The position numbers and the translations under genes were made by a program. A DNA stretch of 64,000 nucleotides, taken from contig CAWDKH010000004.1 in NCBI GenBank assembly GCA_963802905.1, positions 124,001 through 188,000 on the forward strand, read 5' to 3'. Every line of letters starts with the position of its first letter. Position 1 is the stretch's first letter. Below the pieces are notes generated by a model. The model searched no databases. It was not told the DNA's origin and saw nothing but the letters and a program-made list of their open reading frames with translations. Shown here in pieces: positions 18,133 through 26,758 of this stretch. The stretch comes from DASQFQ01 sp963802905 (GTDB taxonomy: Bacteria; Actinomycetota; Thermoleophilia; Solirubrobacterales; Solirubrobacteraceae).

Positions 18133-18222
18133 GGAGAGGTGCCGGAGCGGCTGAACGGGCACGACTGGAAATCGTGTGACGGGGGTCAACCTCGTCCGAG
18201 GGTTCGAATCCCTCCCTCTCCG
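18133..18222 (+). tRNA. tRNA-Ser (anticodon GGA); island attachment site
   Basis: A 90-nt class II tRNA has acceptor arms GGAGAGG / CCTCTCC with discriminator G. The anticodon loop CTGGAAA reads GGA. There is a long variable arm and no encoded CCA. A degraded copy of its 3' 26 nt occurs at 32840-32865. Confidence 0.95.
18197..18222 (+). repeat. Left attachment-like repeat (3' end of tRNA-Ser)
   Basis: The last 26 nt of tRNA-Ser(GGA), CGAGGGTTCGA plus 15 nt, recur with three mismatches at 32840-32865. Confidence 0.6.
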
Positions 18223-18275
18223 TCGCGTGCCCTCCCCTCGTCGTGCTCTATCGGGGCGAGAATGTTGAGTGATTC

Positions 18276-18296
18276 AGACGATTTGCCCATTCGTCT
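18276..18296. promoter_or_regulatory. Candidate activator-binding inverted repeat (AGACGA-N9-TCGTCT)
   Basis: It lies in an A/T-richer stretch 70-95 bp upstream of the expected start of the first island transcript. Sigma-54 enhancer-binding proteins normally sit at about this distance. No second copy was found at the other island promoters. Confidence 0.3.
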
Positions 18297-18342
18297 CTTG
18301 ATTCGGCGCTCGTGTCACTGTGGACTTCGGTCGTGTCCGCCG

Positions 18343-18358
18343 TGGCCCGCATCTTGCA
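18343..18358 (+). promoter_or_regulatory. Sigma-54 promoter P1 (TGGCCCGCATCTTGCA)
   Basis: It matches the -24/-12 consensus TGGCACG-N4-TTGCW with one change, and the GG and GC doublets are correctly spaced. The next ATG is 14 nt after the element, so the transcript would have only a few untranslated bases. It drives the first island operon. The first 15 nt are identical to the promoter at 32048. Confidence 0.8.
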
Positions 18359-18372
18359 GGTGATGAGACGCG

Positions 18373-19686
18373 ATGACCACATCTCCCCCGGCGGTAGGCG
18401 ATTGGCATGATCAACTCGCTTCGGCACGCCCGTTCGGTCCCCCGGCCCCGCCGCCGCTGTGCGCAGGGATCGCCCGGGTAGCGCTGGACGAGTTCCGCCG
18501 ATGGCGGCTGGGCGGTGGCAGCGCCCTGGTGGAGACGTCGCCCACCGCAAGCCCGATCCTGCGCACGTACTACCGCGTCGGCGTGGGGAGCACCGTGACC
18601 GACGCGCAGATGCAGAGCACCGCGTACCAGGCCGCACATCCCTGGAGCGCCGTGTTCGTGTCATACGTCATGCGGACGGCGGGCGCCGGGCCAGCGTTCG
18701 CGTACTCGGCGGCGCACCAGACCTACATCCGAGCGGCCCGCCGCAACCGGCTGAGCGGAGATACCGCGAACCCGTTCTGGGCGTTCCGGGCGACCGAGGT
18801 CGCGCCGCGCGTCGGGGATCTCGTGTGCGCGTCGCGTCTCAGCAGCGGCGCCACGTACGACAACATCGGAGATCCCCAGCGACGTCCCACGCACTGCGAC
18901 ATCGTGGTCGAGGTCCAGCCGGGGCGGGTCCGGGTGATCGGCGGGAACGTCGGCCAGACCGTCGGGGAGAAGTGGCTGCGAACGCTGCCGGACGGCCGCT
19001 TGAGCCTTGTCGGCGCGCAGAGCCGGTTCTTCGCCGTGATCTGTTGCCGGCCCGGCGCCGCGTCACCGCCGGCGCCGACACCCGTCGCGACGGGCGAGGA
19101 CGCCCGGGTGCTGCGCGTGATGGAGCTGCTCGTGAACCGCTACCGCTACCCCGTCAACGGCGCGGCAGGCGTGGTGGGCAACCTGATCGCCGAGTCGTCG
19201 GTCCTGCCCAACCGGATCGAGGGCAGCCACTCGGCGAGCCCGATGCGGGCGCGCGACTTCGCCGGCCGGCTGCAGGACTTCACCCCGGACCAGGTCCGGG
19301 ATCGGAGCTACGGCCGGCGCACTGGGCCGCGTCATCCCGGCATCGGCCTCGCGCAGTGGACCTCCCCGAACCGGAGGGAGGGGCTGTTCCGGCACACCTT
19401 CCAAGGGCGCCGGCTCGGCTCGGCGATCCTGTCGGACCTCGACGCACAGGTGGACTACCTGGTCGCCGAGCTGCAGCGCGACTACCGGCAGGTCAACGCC
19501 ACGTTGCGGGCGCCCGGCGTGACCGTGGAGGAGGCGTCCGACGCGGTCCTGCTCCGGTTCGAACGTCCGGCCTCGGTGCTGAACCGACCCCGTACCGATC
19601 CGGCCGTCCAGGCGGTGATCAGTCGCCGTCGCGCTCACGCCGCCCGCGCGCTCGGGATCTACCGCGCACAGTCCAGTGGTCGATGA
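18373..19686 (+). CDS. DUF2272 plus phage-tail-lysozyme protein
   Basis: The 437-residue intact protein has two parts. Residues ~30-225 are DUF2272, recognised by HPWSAVFVSYVMRTAG, FAYSAAHQTYI and HCDIVVEV; the fold is CHAP-like, with an invariant tyrosine/histidine core. Residues ~245-425 resemble the phage tail lysozyme domain: VVGNLIAESSVLPNRIEG with a candidate catalytic Glu, and GIGLAQWTS. There is no signal peptide, so it would need a dedicated exit route or lysis, or act with a phage-tail-like device, none of which is encoded here. It is the first gene after promoter P1 and is followed by the YegP-like gene after 13 bp. Confidence 0.8.
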   Translation: MTTSPPAVGDWHDQLASARPFGPPAPPPLCAGIARVALDEFRRWRLGGGSALVETSPTASPILRTYYRVGVGSTVTDAQMQSTAYQAAHPWSAVFVSYVMRTAGAGPAFAYSAAHQTYIRAARRNRLSGDTANPFWAFRATEVAPRVGDLVCASRLSSGATYDNIGDPQRRPTHCDIVVEVQPGRVRVIGGNVGQTVGEKWLRTLPDGRLSLVGAQSRFFAVICCRPGAASPPAPTPVATGEDARVLRVMELLVNRYRYPVNGAAGVVGNLIAESSVLPNRIEGSHSASPMRARDFAGRLQDFTPDQVRDRSYGRRTGPRHPGIGLAQWTSPNRREGLFRHTFQGRRLGSAILSDLDAQVDYLVAELQRDYRQVNATLRAPGVTVEEASDAVLLRFERPASVLNRPRTDPAVQAVISRRRAHAARALGIYRAQSSGR

Positions 19687-19699
19687 AGAGAGGCTTGTC

Positions 19700-20134
19700 A
19701 TGAAGCAGCACTTCGAGATCGTCCGCCGCGGCGGCGATCGCTATTCCTGGCGCGTCGTCGGGATCAAGGGCCGCAAGCGGCGGCGGCGTGTGCTGGCCAG
19801 CAGCGCCCGCACCTACCGCAATCCGGAGAAAGTGCAGCAGGCGATCGAGAAGCTCCGGGTTACCGACATCGAGCCGATCGAGGCGTCGTACGCGTTGCCG
19901 GCGAGGAGCTTCGAGTTCGACCGCGCCGCGCTGCCGCTGATCGTGGCGGAGCACCCCGTCGAGGATGATCCGCGACAGGCCGATCAGTACGAGGCGCCAG
20001 TCGCGCCGGACGAAGCGCCCCAGGCGGCAGCCGCCAAGACGACGGCAGCCGCCAAGTCGCGGGCAGCCGCCAAGTCGCGGGCAGCCGCCAAGTCGCGGAC
20101 GCGCACTGCCGCCAAGAAAGAGAAAACGACGTAG
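19700..20134 (+). CDS. YegP (DUF1508)-like protein with Lys/Ala-rich repeat tail
   Basis: The 144-residue protein starts with a YegP/DUF1508-like module at residues 3-52 (FEIVRRGGDRYSWRVVG, RVLASSARTYRNPEKV). A middle segment of unknown fold follows, then a tail of AAAKSR repeats ending in KKEKTT. The tail resembles histone-H1-like or nucleic-acid-binding extensions. YegP proteins have no established role. A weak AGAGAGG lies before the ATG at 19700. It is second in the P1 operon, between the lysozyme-like protein and the sigma-54 activator. Confidence 0.7.
   Translation: MKQHFEIVRRGGDRYSWRVVGIKGRKRRRRVLASSARTYRNPEKVQQAIEKLRVTDIEPIEASYALPARSFEFDRAALPLIVAEHPVEDDPRQADQYEAPVAPDEAPQAAAAKTTAAAKSRAAAKSRAAAKSRTRTAAKKEKTT
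20027..20098 (+). repeat. Four tandem 18-bp coding repeats (AAAKSR units)
   Basis: Unit GCAGCCGCCAAGTCGCGG; the last three copies are identical and the first differs in its final codons. Perfect identity suggests recent expansion. Confidence 0.85.
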
Positions 20135-20164
20135 CGCAGCCGGCGGCGAGCCTTCGGCTCCACG

Positions 20165-21495
20165 GTGACGCCCCCGCCCCGCTCCGAGACGGACGCGGCA
20201 GCGCGGGTCGATGCCTGGCTCGAGGTCGTCGGGGCGCCGGACTCCGCAGTCCAGCCGGTGGTGCACGGCCTCGGGGCGGTGGGCGTGGATCTCCGGCCCC
20301 GCAACGGGGGCCCGCAGCGGCCGCGGAACGGGGTGATCGTCTTCGCCGGAAGCACCGCCGCAGCGGCCGACTCCATCCACGAGGCCGCGAACGGCGGCTC
20401 GGAGCGCATCCTGGCGCTGTCCACCTCGAACGACATGCTCGGCGCCGACAGCTGGGGGCTGCTCCGGGCCGGCGCCTCGGACGTGTTCAGCTGGTGCCAC
20501 GCGGCGGACTCGGCACGACAGGTCGCGGAGCGGCTCCGCCGCTGGCAGACCATCGACGAGCTCGTCGATTGCCGCCACGTGCAGGACTTCCTTGTGGGCG
20601 ACAGCCCCGCCTGGCAGGCGGTGTTGCGGGACGCCGTCGAGGTGGCGCGCTTCACCGACGCGTCGGTGCTGATCACCGGCGAGAGCGGGACCGGGAAGGA
20701 GCGGGTCGCCCAGCTCATCCACGAGCTCGACCCGAGGCCGACCAAGAAGCGGCTCGTGGTACTGGACTGCAGCACGGTCGTGCCGTCGCTGTCCGGGAGT
20801 GAGTTCTTCGGCCACGAGAAGGGCGCGTTCACCGGCGCGTCGGCCGCCCGTCAGGGCGCTTTCGAGCTGGCCGACGGCGGCACGCTCTTCCTCGACGAGG
20901 TCGGCGAGCTGCCCGGTGCCCCTCCAGGCCGAGCTGCTGCGGGTCATCCAGGAGGGCACGTTCAAGCGGGTCGGGAGCAACACGTGGCGCAAGAGCAGCT
21001 TCCGGCTGGTCTGCGCGACCAACCGCGATCTCGCCGCCGAGCAGGCGAAGGGCACCTTCCGCAACGACTTCTACTACCGGATCGCCGGCTGCACCCTGCA
21101 CCTGCCGAGCCTGCGCGAGCGACCCGAGGACATCCTGCCGCTGTTCCGGCACTTCTTCCGCGAGGTGCACCCGGACCGCAGCCGCCGGAGCTCGAGGGCG
21201 CGGTTCGCGACCTGCTCGTGAGCCGCGACTACCCGGGCAACGTGCGCGATCTGCGCAGCCTGGTCCTGCGCATCGTCCACCGCTATCTCGGCATCGGGCT
21301 TCGTGACCGTCGGCGACATCCCCGACGAGGAGCGGCCGGCACCTGAGGCGCCCGCCGCGCCTGGTGCGATCGCGAGTTCGAGGCGAGCATCCGCCGTGGG
21401 CTGGCGCTCGGCGCCGGCCCGAGGACATCAGCGCCGCCGCGGCCGACGTCGCGACGCGGCTCGCGGTGAGGGCAGAACGGCTCCGGGCGCGGTGA
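20165..21495 (+). CDS. Sigma-54-dependent activator (AAA+ enhancer-binding protein), frame-broken
   Basis: It starts at GTG 20165. Residues 1-140 are an unrecognised regulatory region without a receiver phospho-site. The AAA+ domain then shows Walker A GESGTGKE, the sigma-54-contacting loop GAFTGA, Walker B GGTLFLDEVGELP, sensor I CATNRDL and the arginine region FRNDFYYRIAG. Together these are diagnostic for bacterial enhancer-binding proteins. Frame changes occur near 20915, 21180, 21300, 21375 and 21415. The C-terminal part (YPGNVRDLRSLVLRIV, then FEASIRRGLALGAGPEDI) follows the usual order, but no clear Fis-type HTH is readable, so DNA binding is unproven. It is third in the P1 operon, next to its own cognate sigma-54 system. 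Confidence 0.82.
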
Positions 21496-21538
21496 TCGCG
21501 GGCCGGCGACGCGCCAGGCGCCGCCGGCCACGATCGAA

Positions 21539-23370
21539 TCAGCCGCGATACGCGCCGGCCTGCTGGCGCCGGTGGTACGAGGGCTCGCGCGCTCGCCGCG
21601 CCGGGTGAGGTCGATGCCGGTCGACCGCGCGGTACGCGTGGATGTACGCCTGCAGCTCCGGCCGCCAGTAGCGGACCCAGTTCGCCGCCCGCGCCGGGTC
21701 GTTCTCCTGGGACCACGCGCCGAACCGGATGCCCAGCAGCAGCTGCTCGCCGAACACGGCGAGGTCGCGGAAGTGCGTGACCGACACATCCGACCAGCCC
21801 TGCAGCTTGTTCATCGCCTCGAGCGGCGCGATCCAGCTCTCCGTGTACGCCACCATCGAGCGCGTCGGAAGGAAGTCGTGCACCTCGCGGCGGGACAGGA
21901 TCCACTGGTACATCAGCATCTCGTGCCGCGCCGTCCAGGGCAGGTCGCCGTACTGGTTGTGCGCGCCCTCGGTGAGCAGCAGGTGCGTCTCCTTGAGCGC
22001 GTTGAGCACGGGGAAGCCGTCGGCGATGAACGTCGTGTCGTCGTCCTGCTTGTAGAAGACCGCGGCCAGCGACAGCAGGTTGTGGAACGCCTCCATGAAC
22101 CGCGAGCGGGAGTCGGCGCCGCGCACCGGCGGCCCGGGCTTGGACGAGAGCGCCAGCCCGTAGTGGTGGTCGTACTCGTTGTCCCGCCGCGCGGTCGAGA
22201 GCCGGTGCTGCCGGTCCTGGACCAGGCCCCAGAGCAGGTTGTTGAGCGGCCGCAGCGGGTTGACGTCCAGCCGCTCAGCGGGTCGCGCCCCCGTCGCCCG
22301 GGGCGTGCGGTTCTGGAACCTCCAGCCGATCGCAGTTGATCGCCTGCACGACGCCGACCTCGTCGAGCCAGTAGTCGCGCAGCAGCTCGAGGAAGCACGG
22401 GTGCTCGAGCTTCTCCGCGAGGATGCCGGAGCAGATCTCGGCGGCCTCGCCCTCGTCCTCGTCGACCCCGACGATGGCGACGTCGCCGAGCTGGCGCCGG
22501 ATCAGTCCCAGGTACGGCAGGACGTCGAGGTGCTCGCCGTCGCCGGCGGCGACGCGCGTCGAGGTAGCTCCGCATCTGCGCCTCGAGCTCGCCCGGATCG
22601 AGCGTCCGGTTCAGCCGGCCGGCCCTCCTCGTCCAGGTCCACCTGGCTGAAGTCGTCGAGGTCGACGCCGCAGTGGGTCATCAGGAACACCTCGGTGGCG
22701 GCCTTCAGCAGCCGGTACCGGTCGACGTTCGGGAACGGCAGCCCGGTGCGGCGCTTGACCGAGCGCAGCTTGTGCCCGATGCGCTTCCGCGTGAGCGGCC
22801 ATCGTCGTCGTCGGGCTCGCCGCAAATCACGGCCTCGAGGAACCGGCTGTAGCTCTCGAAGCCCGATGGCGTCGGTGCTGTTGCGGATCGCCACCCACAG
22901 CGACTGGTCCTGCGTAGGCGTGCACCGCCGCGCGCTTCAGGGTGACCGCCACGTCGTCGCCCGCGGCGAACGGCCTGGGCATCACGTCGATCGGGCCCGA
23001 GGCCCCGTGAATCGTCGCCGCGCGGATCGTGCTCGCCGGCTCGCCGGCTGTCTCGGAACCTGGGTCAGATCGAGCCGACCTGCCAGGCGCCGACGGTGAG
23101 CGGCTCGGTGTTCAGGGTCGCCTGGATCTCCGTCACGTCTTGCTCGGCAGGGTCACCTGATCGCCGGTGACGGTCGTGGCGCCCAGCAGCGCGATGCGGG
23201 TGTCCTGCGCCGTCAGCTGCACGGGACCCGTCACGGTCCAGGTCGACGTCGTACTTGGCGCTCGTCGAGCCGGCAGCTCGGCCGTCAGCAGCACGACCCC
23301 GCCGGCCGGTGATCCGGTCCGGCTGCGCGTCGATGTCGAAGTCGTCGTCGTTGGATTATCGAGCGGCCAT
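21539..23370 (-). CDS. Conserved protein of unknown function (~610 residues), frame-broken
   Basis: Translation starts at an ATG (23370) with a perfect GGAGG 5 nt upstream. Reading across single-base breaks gives an N-terminal beta-rich part (DDDFDIDAQPDRITG, VQLTAQDTRIALLG, LNTEPLTVGAWQVGSI). A charged middle follows (LTRKRIGHKLRSVKRRTGLPFPN, MTHCGVDLDDFSQVDLDEE). The helical C-terminal domain contains PLRPLNNLLWGLVQD, DNEYDHHYGL, FMEAFHNLLSLAAVFYKQDDDTT and LPWTARHEMLMYQWILSR. No signal peptide or membrane helix is visible. I do not recognise the family. It is the last gene of the leftward operon that starts at 26683, and it could be two genes with the break near 23060. Confidence 0.55.
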
Positions 23371-23381
23371 GTTTCCTCCTG

Positions 23382-24762
23382 TCAGATCGCGGCGCGTGAC
23401 AGCTGGGCCGGCCGGGTCGGCGTCGGTCGGGTCGGTGGGTCGGCCCAGATCGTGGGTTGGCCGACGAACATCTCGGCCGGGGGAGCGGGTGGTGGCCCCG
23501 GCGGTCTCGAGCGAGCTCCGGACGGCCCAGGAGCCGATCAGCCGGCGCAGCAGCGCGGCTCTCGCGCTCGGGCGAGAGCCGGCCGCTCGCCCTGGCCTGC
23601 CCGAGCACGGCGAAGGCCAGGGTGGGCGGCTCGCGCGTCATCCGGCTCGGGTCCGCGCTCCCACGCGGCGAAGCGCTCGCAGCAGCGCCTCGCCGGTCCA
23701 GCTCCGGGTTGCGGAGCACCTCGCCGAGCGACCAGCCGCGCAGCCGCGGCGGGCGATGCCCCACCAGCAGCGAGACCAACTCGGGCATGGTGGCCCGCAG
23801 CTCGGCGATCGTCGCGGCCAGCTCGGGCCGCAGGCCGGCGAGCGGGTACAGCGCCCGCCAGGTCGCGGCCAGCCGGCGCCACTGCGGATCCGGGTACAGG
23901 CGGTCGCCGATCGCGCAGCTGAGCAGCACGCGGACCCAGGGCATCGGGTGCGGGTCGTCGTCGGACGGCCGGAAGACGAAGCCGCGCGGCAGGCTGACGA
24001 GCCCGATCAGCCCGAGCGTCGACCCGATGCCGATGCGGGAGATGCTCCAGAAGTCGGCCACGATCTCGCGAGACCCACCTGTCCCAAAGGTCCCAGGCGG
24101 TCCGCAGGCGCGTGCCGCTGCCGGATCGAGCGGAGCTGCGCCTGCAGCGACTCGACCAGCTGGAGCAGCGCCGCGCCCTGGTGCCCGACCTCGTGCACCA
24201 GCGACGACGCGATGCCGTAGCCGATCATCCGCTCGCGCGGGATCCGGATCAGCGCGACCGGGTTGTCGCCGCCGCCCGGAAGCCGGGTCCGGGCGCGGCG
24301 GATGGCGCCGCCCAGCCCGCGGTGCAGCGAGCAGATCACCGGCGGGCCCTCGAAGAACCCGCCCGGCAGGAGCAGCGCCTCGGCCGCCGCGACGTCGAGC
24401 CCGGAGAGCAGGACGCCGTTGCCGTGCTCGCTGCGCTGGGTGATGACCTCGGAGAAGAGGTCGAACTGCGACAGGGCGTCCTGGAAGCTCAGCCGCAGCA
24501 TCCAGAACCGGCGCTGCTGCTCCGCCGCCGACGCGGTCGCCCCGGGGCCGCGCAGCCAGCGCAGGAAGGCCTGCGCCCGCCGGCGCACCTCGCGGCGGCC
24601 GGCGATCAGGTACTGCTCGATCCCCGACAGTGCGGCCGGGGACAGCGCCGCCGCCGCGAGGTGGGGCTCCTGGAGCACGAACGGCTGGACCGAGGCGAGC
24701 CTGGTCAGCAGCGCGCGGGTCTCCTGCTCCAGGAGCCAGGTCGCGGACGAGTCGACGCTCAT
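23382..24762 (-). CDS. Putative HExxH metallopeptidase-like protein, frame-broken
   Basis: The first ~215 residues are in one frame: an all-helical start (LLEQETRALLTRLA), FLRWLRGPG, a GGFFEGPPVICSLHRG segment, RIPRERMIGYGIASSLVHEVGHQGAALLQ and VESLQAQLRS. HEVGH is the zincin signature H-E-x-x-H. A break near 24090 leads to FWSISRIGIGSTLGLIGLVSLPRGF and PDPQWRRLAATWRALYPLAG, so a ~455-residue protein is intended. Whether the zinc site is catalytic is unknown. The final region is broken again near 23600. It ends 11 bp before the start of the next gene. Confidence 0.55.
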
Positions 24763-24786
24763 CGGCTCGGATCCGCAGCGGCCAGC

Positions 24787-26240
24787 TCAGCGGCCCTCCG
24801 GGCCGTACTCGTCGTCGTCCTCGTCGCCGCCGCCGCCGTAGCCGCCGCCGCCGTAGCCCCGCCGCCGTACCGCCGCCGTAGCCGCCGCGGCCGTAGCCCC
24901 CGTAGCGCGCGTAGCGCCGGCGCCGGCGCGGCGGCGCCGTAGCCGTACTCGCTCTGCGCCGGGGGCGCGGCGCCCGCGGGCGCGCGGCGCCGGCACCGCG
25001 CCTTCGGCGGGCGGCGGCGGCGGAGGCGGCGGCGGCGGCGGAGGCGGCCGGGGGCGGCTCGGGCGGCGGAGGCCGGCGCGCCGATCGGCACCGCGACCCA
25101 GCGGAAGCCGGGCTGCGGCGGCCCGGGCGGCGGCTCCGGCGGCCCGGCTCGGGCACGGGCGGCGGGAGCCGGCAGCGGACCGGCGGCGGGTAGTACCCCG
25201 GGTAGCCGTAGCGCCGTACCGGGGCCCGTAGCGGCGGTAGCCGTAGCCGTAGCGGCCGGCCGCGCCGTAGTAGCGGCCGGCCGTAGCGGTACCCGCGCCG
25301 GTAGCCGTAGCAGCGCCGCGCCGTAGTAGCGCCGCGCGTACGGCGAGATCGCGCGCAGGGCGCTCCTGAACAGCGGCCGCGCGAAGTGGCGCGCGGCGCG
25401 GATGACCGAGAACTCGCCGACGAGCTCTGCGGCGGGGCGCCCGGCGGCGCGGTCGCGACGTCGCGCGCGGCGGCCGAGGCGAGCTGGACGACGCGTCGCG
25501 CGGCCTCGAACTGCCCGTCCTCCTGGTTGAGCTCGCCCTACTCGGCCTCGAGCACCGGCCCGGCGCCCTCGCCGGTGAGCGCCGCCTCGGCCAGCGGGGC
25601 GACGGCGTCGATGATCGCGCGGCCCTGCGGCGAGTTGACCGCGCCGCGGACGCCCTGGACGACACGGCCGACGGTGTTCACGATCCCGCCGAGGACGCGT
25701 GCCAGCTCCTCCTCGTTGGCGACCTCGAGCAGCCGCTCGGTGAACTCGTCCTCCTGCGCGGCGGTCAGCGGCGCCTGCGCTGTACTCGGCCTCCTTGCCG
25801 AGCGCGCCGAGCAGGATCTTGTGGAGGAACTGCTCCTCGGCCTCGCCGGCCTCGCCCTCTGGGCGTACTCCTCCTCGCCCTGGCCGTAGCCGCCGACTCC
25901 GCCTCGGCCTCGCGCTTCCTCCGCCGAGCCGCCGAGCAGGCCGCCGAGCACCTGCCCGATGATCGGGATCAGCGCGGCAGGAACTGCTCCTCCTCGCCCT
26001 GCCGGCCGCGTACTCCTCTTCGCCCTGGCCGTGCCCTACTCCTCTTCGCCCTGGCCGTACTCGCGCCGTACTCCTCCTCGCCCTGGCCGGGCCGTACTCC
26101 TCTTCGCCCTGGCCGTACCCGCCCACTCCTCTTCGCCCTGGCCGTAGGCGCCGTACTCCTCCTCGCCTGGCCCAGCCGGCCTCGCCGCGATGGCGGGCCT
26201 CCGTTTCCGTACTCCGCATCTGCGGTCCCGTCTCGAACAT
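24787..26240 (-). CDS. Repeat protein: GQGEEEYG repeats, hydrophobic core, Gly/Tyr-rich tail (frame-broken)
   Basis: It starts at ATG 26240 behind GGAGG. The N-terminal 80 residues are seven tandem acidic/aromatic units of the type YGQGEEE. Next comes EEEQFLPALIPIIGQVLGGLLGG, a hydrophobic segment able to enter membranes. Then follow EEQFLHKILLGALGKEAEY, QEDEFTERLLEVANEEELARVLGG and a Gly/Ala helix region (VNTVGRVVQGVRGAVNSPQG). NQEDGQFEAARRVVQLA follows, and the protein ends in a long Gly/Tyr/Arg- and Pro-rich region ending GDEDDDEYGPEGR. Frame breaks are numerous. The middle resembles the neighbouring gene (LLEVANEEELARVLG versus LLDVVNESELEDFVA), so both belong to one family of unknown function. 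Confidence 0.6.
25987..26175 (-). repeat. Tandem coding repeats (YGQGEEE units)
   Basis: Seven near-identical copies of a ~20-nt unit (plus strand ACTCCTCYTCGCCCTGGCCG), separated by 1-10 nt. An eighth copy lies near 25868. They encode the acidic repeat of the overlapping gene. Confidence 0.8.
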
Positions 26241-26241
26241 G

Positions 26242-26683
26242 TCAGACCTCCGGTGCTGGTCTCTGTGATGGGTCGACTCGCGGCGCGCCGCCCGCACCGC
26301 CTCCGCCTGGGCGAAGCGGACGAACCGGCGCGCGATCTCGAAGTCGCGGTCCTCGGCGCTCATGCCCTCGGGCTCGACGCCGAACATCCGCGCCGCGCGT
26401 CTGCGCCGCGGCCGGCGCGGCCGGCCGCCGCTCGTCACCGAGCGCGACGCGGCAGCGTCGGCAACGTCCGCTCCGCGGTGCTCCTCAGCGAGGCGACGAG
26501 CGCCCGGCGGCGCCGGCGGGAAGGCGGCGGCCGGCGTCGCGGGCGGCCTCGGCGACGAGCCCGCGCGACGAAGTCCTCGAGCTCGGACTCGTTGACGACG
26601 TCCAGCAACCCGGCTGCCAGCTCGCTGCTCCGGGACGTCCTCGCGAATCCGCGGGGCGCTTCGGGTCCAACCTGGTCGTGCAT
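26242..26683 (-). CDS. Paralogue of the repeat protein, without the repeats (frame-broken)
   Basis: The ATG at 26683 follows GGAGGTGA, an optimal ribosome-binding site, and lies ~35 nt after the expected start of promoter P2. The ~147-residue product contains SSELAAGLLDVVNESELEDFVARLVAEAARDAG, a Leu/Ala region, and then MFGVEPEGMSAEDRDFEIARRFVRFA. Each block has a counterpart in the following gene (LLEVANEEELARVLGG; NQEDGQFEAARRVVQLA). Breaks occur near 26440 and 26580. First gene of the leftward four-gene operon; function unknown. Confidence 0.6.
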
Positions 26684-26727
26684 CGTCACCTCCAAGAGAG
26701 CCGGTCGTGGCCTGTGCCCCAGGTCGC

Positions 26728-26743
26728 TGCAAGAACCGGGCCA
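26728..26743 (-). promoter_or_regulatory. Sigma-54 promoter P2 (TGGCCCGGTTCTTGCA)
   Basis: Correct -24 GG and -12 GC spacing. It starts 15 bp after the stop of the preceding gene and gives a ~34-nt leader containing GGAGGTGA before the ATG at 26683. Drives the four-gene leftward operon. Confidence 0.82.
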
Positions 26744-26758
26744 CGCCGGCTCGTCGCG

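Noticed and set aside
18223..18372. Integrase gene next to the tRNA
   Set aside because: The 150 bp between the tRNA and the first island gene hold no ORF. No tyrosine- or serine-recombinase motif was found in the island.
25987..26175. CRISPR-like direct repeats
   Set aside because: The ~20-nt units are too close (1-10 nt), encode YGQGEEE and continue an open protein. No cas gene is nearby.
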